From NCBI RefSeq assembly GCF_022344005.1, contig NZ_CP092190.1, positions 1,999,001 through 2,063,000 of the forward strand: a DNA stretch of 64,000 nucleotides, read 5' to 3'. Numbering within the stretch: position 1 is the first letter of the stretch; each line of letters starts with the position of its first letter. Made by a program: the position numbers and the translations under genes. Below the pieces are notes generated by a model. It did not search any database and was not told the DNA's origin. It saw only the letters and a program-made list of their open reading frames with translations. Shown piece by piece: positions 60,734-64,000 of this stretch. This DNA comes from Deinococcus sp. KNUC1210 (GTDB lineage Bacteria; Deinococcota; Deinococci; Deinococcales; Deinococcaceae).

Positions 60734-61711
60734 TCAGAGGTCCGGCCAGTGGCGCACCATGCTCAGGCGGGCAGGTTCGCGCACGAAGCCCAGACGCTCG
60801 TTGACGCGCAGCATCGGGGCATTGCTGCTCTCGTTGTCTGTCCAGATGCGGGTCACGCCCTGCGCCTGCGCGTACTGCACGCCGCGCAGCTTCAGCGCCG
60901 TCGCCAGCCCCAGACCGCGCCAAGCCCGCTTCACTCCGGTCAGGCCGATGAACAGGTCCCGGCTGTTCTGACTGCGGTACAGATCGGACTGACCCACCAG
61001 TTCCCCGCCCAGCGTCTGGGCGAGGACGAACGCCTGCGGCAGAAAGCCGGGGTCGTCCAGAATCCATTCGCGGTACTGCTCCAGCGAGATCGGCGTGGCG
61101 GGGTCGGTGCGCGGCACATCCAGCCGCACCTCGCTGAAGAGCGTGTGCATCCGGGCGTGCCAGTCGTCCGGGTGCTGCCGGGCGAGATCGGCGGCGCTGA
61201 GCAGTTGCAGGCCGCCTGCCAGCAGCCGGGCTTCCAGGCCCGCATACGGCGCGTCGTCGAAGTGTGTCACGTCAAGTGAGCTGACCCAGGTTCGCCGCTC
61301 CTCGGCAAAGCCCCGCTGCCGGGCAAAGCGCTGCGCCGCCTCGTCGGCCTCGCTGACGTCCGAGCGCAGCACCAGCACGTCCAGGGCCAGCAGCTGCGTC
61401 TCGGCCCAGGCGTACAGCGCGGCCCCGATGCCCTGTTGCCGCCATTCGGGAGCGACGATCAGTTCGAGCCGAAAGCGGCGCGGATGAAACTGGCCGAGCG
61501 ACTGGCTGTAGGCCGCGAAGCCCGCCAGCTCTTCACCCGGTGTGAGTGCCAGAAATCGGGCGTGCCGGCTGCCCGCGTTCTGCTGGTCGCGGTCGAAGTT
61601 CAGCAGTTCGGTGGCGCTCACGGCGCGGTCTGGATACAGTCTGGACACCAGGGCTGCCACCGCTGGGGCGTCGGCGTCGGCAAAGTGCCGGGAATGAAAG
61701 GGAACGGTCAT
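60734..61711 (-). CDS. Two-domain GNAT acetyltransferase (array copy 2)
   Basis: 325-residue protein of the same design. Domain 1 has SRHFADADAPAVAALVSRLY and LIVAPEWRQQGIGAALYAWA (RQQGIG acetyl-CoA loop). Domain 2 has FIGLTGVKRAWRGLGLATAL and RIWTDNESSNAPMLRVNERL. ATG 61711 overlaps the previous gene's stop (ATGA), so copies 3 and 2 are translationally coupled. The Tyr and Asn-rich C-terminal motif is shared by all copies. Substrate unknown. Confidence 0.86.
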   Translation of the reverse strand: MTVPFHSRHFADADAPAVAALVSRLYPDRAVSATELLNFDRDQQNAGSRHARFLALTPGEELAGFAAYSQSLGQFHPRRFRLELIVAPEWRQQGIGAALYAWAETQLLALDVLVLRSDVSEADEAAQRFARQRGFAEERRTWVSSLDVTHFDDAPYAGLEARLLAGGLQLLSAADLARQHPDDWHARMHTLFSEVRLDVPRTDPATPISLEQYREWILDDPGFLPQAFVLAQTLGGELVGQSDLYRSQNSRDLFIGLTGVKRAWRGLGLATALKLRGVQYAQAQGVTRIWTDNESSNAPMLRVNERLGFVREPARLSMVRHWPDL

Positions 61712-62673
61712 GCGGGCCACTCCCGGATCATTCCCAGCCGCGCCGGTTCGCGCCCGAAGCCCAGGGCGTCGTTGACCCGCAGCATCGGCAGGTTGGTGCT
61801 GTGGTTGGTGGTACGGATGGTATGCCAGCCCGCTGCCCGCGCCGCCAGCATCGAGGCCACCTTGACCGCCCGCGCCATGCCCCTGCCGCGCTCGGCCCGC
61901 GCCACACCCGTCATCGAGACCACCAGTTCACCCGGTCCCCCCGACGGCTCCAGAGCGGCCAGTGCCAGCGGGCGCGGCGGGCTGTCGGCGCTCACGGCCA
62001 GCGTGACCAGCTCCGGTTGCAGGGCGCTCAGCCAGGCGTCGGTGGCGCTTTCGGGCAGCGGCTGAAACGTTTCGCCGGGGGCGCGTGGCAGATCCAGTCG
62101 GGCTTCCTCGTACAGGGTGTGCAGCGCCGACAGCGGAGCCGGATGCTGCGCCCTGAATTCATGGAGATTCAAGAAGCTGATGCCCGCCGGAATCACCGCC
62201 GCGTGGCGCGACGCCTCGAAGGTGGAGAGGTCCAGGGTGCGGTCCCAGAAGCGCTCGGCCTCATGAAATCCCCGCGTCTGGGCAAAGCGCATGGCGATGG
62301 GATTGGCCTCGCTGAGAATCGCCTTGAGCGTGCGGGGGCGCTGCGTCTGGAGGTCTTGCAGCAGGGTGCGGAACAGCCGTGTTGCCAGCCCCCGGCCCCG
62401 CCAGTCTTCCAGCACCGCCAGTTCCATCCAGAAGACGCCGCCCGCGTCTGCGCTGTGGCGCGATCCCAGCGGCTCCAGCAGTTCGGCAGCTCCCACCACG
62501 TCGTCGCCCGCCAGTGCCAGCCAGCGCCGGTGATACGCTCCGGCGGCCTGCTGCGCGGCATCCTCGTGGTGCAGGCGCTGTGCGGTGGCTGGGTTTCCGG
62601 GCCGGGCCAGGGTATAGACGCGGGCGGCAGCCTCCAGATCGGCGGGTGTGGCAGGCCGCACGTGCAGCGGCAT
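61708..62673 (-). CDS. Two-domain GNAT acetyltransferase (array copy 3)
   Basis: 321-residue protein. Domain 1: LHVRPATPADLEAAARVYTL and ELAVLEDWRGRGLATRLFRT (WRGRGLAT acetyl-CoA loop). Domain 2: VVSMTGVARAERGRGMARAV and RTTNHSTNLPMLRVNDALGF. The frame extends upstream through unrelated codons, but the ATG at 62673 gives the fold's expected start. It is 11 bases from copy 4 and four bases into copy 2. The substrate is unknown. Confidence 0.86.
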   Translation of the reverse strand: MPLHVRPATPADLEAAARVYTLARPGNPATAQRLHHEDAAQQAAGAYHRRWLALAGDDVVGAAELLEPLGSRHSADAGGVFWMELAVLEDWRGRGLATRLFRTLLQDLQTQRPRTLKAILSEANPIAMRFAQTRGFHEAERFWDRTLDLSTFEASRHAAVIPAGISFLNLHEFRAQHPAPLSALHTLYEEARLDLPRAPGETFQPLPESATDAWLSALQPELVTLAVSADSPPRPLALAALEPSGGPGELVVSMTGVARAERGRGMARAVKVASMLAARAAGWHTIRTTNHSTNLPMLRVNDALGFGREPARLGMIREWPA

Positions 62674-62684
62674 GGTCGGGCCGC

Positions 62685-63664
62685 TCACGCCGTTTCCGGT
62701 TCCAGCTGCAACTCCAGGCGCAGGTGGTCGGGCCCCTGCACGAAGCCCAGGGCGCGGTTCATCCCGATCATGGCGACGTTGGGCGGATCGTTGAAGGTGC
62801 GGATCTCGCCGCCGCCCTGCTGTTTCAGCGCCCGCATCGAGGCCAGCTTCAGCACTTTTGCCAGACCTCGCCCCCGGTACTCGCGCTTCACTCCGGTCAT
62901 GCCGATGATGTAAAAGCCGCTGGGGTTCTGCATCAGCGTGGTATAGCCCACGTAGGGGCCGTGGAGCGGGTCCTGCTGGGTGTCGTCCAGCAGCGCGAAC
63001 GACAGGTCCAGGCGCATGGTCGGGTCCTGAAGTTCCTGCTTGACCCACGCTTCGAGCGGGCGTTTGGTAAAGTTCTGGTCCATCGGTACGTCCTGAAACA
63101 GCGTCCAGTCGAGTTCGTGCAGCCGCTCGTCGCGCTGCGGATCGCTGGCGAGTGCCTCCAGACTTTCCAGCCGCAGGCCGCCCAGGTCGGGCATCGGCGC
63201 AGCCATCTCGAAGTGAGTGGTATCGACGCGGAATTCGTGCCGCCGCCACACCTGCTTCCAGCCGCGCTTCTCCAGAAATCTCAGGCCCGGCGCGTCGGTT
63301 TCCTTGAGCATGGTCTGGAGTTCTCTGGCTCCCCGCGCCTTCAGCACGCCCAGCAGTTCGTCGTACAGCGCCGACCCGACCCCCGGTTTCTCTCGTCCGG
63401 ATGGACGGTGACGCGGCCCCGGTAGCGCCAGGGTTCGTAGGCGAAGTCGTTGTGGCTCACGCTGCCCAGCGCGATCAATCGTTCCTGCTGCTGGGCGACG
63501 AGTTCCTCACGGAACAGCGCCGGGTCGAAGGCATCGTCCCAGATCTGAAGCAGCTCGGGCGTGACCGGCCATTCGGGATTGGAGGCCGACTGCAGCGCGG
63601 CCAGAGCGGCGAAATCCTGCGGTTTGCGAACAGCCCGAAGTTCAAACGTGCGTGCATCAGACAT
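62685..63664 (-). CDS. Two-domain GNAT acetyltransferase (array copy 4, frame broken)
   Basis: About 326 residues after restoration. It starts MSDARTFELRAVRKPQDFAA with RYRGRVTVHPDERNRGVG forming the acetyl-CoA loop. The frame breaks inside that loop at the C run 63380-63384 (plus strand): five G on the coding strand, six restore GVGSALYDELLGVLKARGAR. Domain 2 has YIIGMTGVKREYRGRGLAKV and RTFNDPPNVAMIGMNRALGF. First gene of the array, so the four-gene transcript would begin here. Confidence 0.85.
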
Positions 63665-63736
63665 GCCTTCATCCTGAGGCTTCTGTAGACGCCGTGCATC
63701 TGCCGAATGGCGAAGCGGCAGATGAGGGTCAGCGGG

Positions 63737-63742
63737 TATTCT
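63737..63742 (+). promoter_or_regulatory. Leaderless -10 element (TATTCT)
   Basis: TATTCT ends seven bases before the ATG at 63750, with no ribosome binding site, as for other genes in this window. Confidence 0.5.
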
Positions 63743-63749
63743 GAAGCGT

Positions 63750-64000
63750 ATGAGTGATTCTCTGAAACTGCTGCTGATTCTTCCCCACCCCGATGACGAG
63801 GTCTACGGCGCGTCGGGCACCCTCATGGATTACGTCGCGGCAGGCCACACCACCGGACTCGTCACCCTGACGCGGGGTGAGGCGGGGCGCACCCTGGGGC
63901 TGGCCGACAGTCCGGCGGCGCTGGGCGACCTGCGGATGGTCGAGCTGCGGGCCTGCCTCGACGTGATAGGGGTGCAGGTTCACGAGCAGCACACCTTTCC
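63750..64000 (+). CDS. PIG-L family deacetylase, N-terminal fragment
   Basis: The gene runs off the right edge; 83 residues are visible. They read LKLLLILPHPDDEVYGASGT, in which HPDDE is the zinc-binding motif of PIG-L/LmbE deacetylases, then VTLTRGEAGRTLGLADSPAA, and ELRACLDVIGV. These enzymes remove N-acetyl groups from glucosamine-linked compounds; in some bacteria (BshB) they act in bacillithiol synthesis. Which substrate applies here cannot be told. The gene is divergent from the GNAT array. Confidence 0.85.
   Translation, partial: MSDSLKLLLILPHPDDEVYGASGTLMDYVAAGHTTGLVTLTRGEAGRTLGLADSPAALGDLRMVELRACLDVIGVQVHEQHTF

Overview
The window looks like a chromosomal segment of a Deinococcus species. 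The evidence is a high GC content, ribosomal and elongation-factor proteins that read like Deinococcus-Thermus homologues, many leaderless -10 elements of the form TANNNT six to nine bases before the start codon, and several Deinococcus-style hypothetical secreted proteins. No rRNA, phage, IS element or CRISPR array was seen. One tRNA gene (Asn, GTT) is present.

Layout. 1-8 kb: end of an iron-permease-like gene, rimO, a secreted hypothetical protein, an arginase-fold-like gene, a degenerate Nudix protein, the zapE/S4-protein pair and small hypotheticals. 8-12.3 kb: tRNA-Asn, accD-accA, a LapA-like membrane protein and a pyrimidine nucleoside phosphorylase. 12.3-17.9 kb: a decayed reading frame, an M20 peptidase, feoA-feoB-feoC behind a palindromic operator, and a DUF2227 membrane protein. 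18-25 kb: two tandem S8 lipoprotein proteases, an LCP-family protein and a GH13 alpha-glucosidase with a LacI-type operator. 25-28.6 kb: an AT-rich foreign-looking gene and comEA-comEC. 28.7-32.2 kb: rpsL-rpsG-fusA. 32.3-38.5 kb: DUF805, an SDR-like gene and a BmpA/NupABC-type nucleoside importer, lying between fusA and tuf. 38.6-55.2 kb: tuf, the S10/spc/alpha ribosomal clusters with secY, adk, infA and rpoA. 55.2-58.4 kb: a secreted hypothetical, rplS, mdh and another secreted hypothetical. 58.5-63.7 kb: prepilin peptidase and four tandem two-domain GNAT acetyltransferases. The right edge cuts a PIG-L deacetylase.

The dominant anomaly is a set of eleven genes whose reading frame is broken by a single base. 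Ten are losses of one base from a short mononucleotide run and one (mdh) is an extra A. Restoring that base rebuilds a full-length protein each time. The broken genes include rplC, infA and tuf, which a living cell cannot lose, so these are most likely sequencing or assembly homopolymer errors. Such genes are given here as one CDS across the break, with the position of the break.

Biologically, the window combines translation and secretion core genes with DNA-uptake genes (comEA, comEC, prepilin peptidase), ferrous iron uptake, a nucleoside importer near a nucleoside phosphorylase gene, and secreted proteolysis. The features most worth follow-up are the four-gene GNAT array, the apparent CTG start of rpsL, the AT-rich gene at 25.1-25.9 kb, the Nudix and SDR proteins that lack their catalytic residues, and the feo operator that reaches into the start codon.
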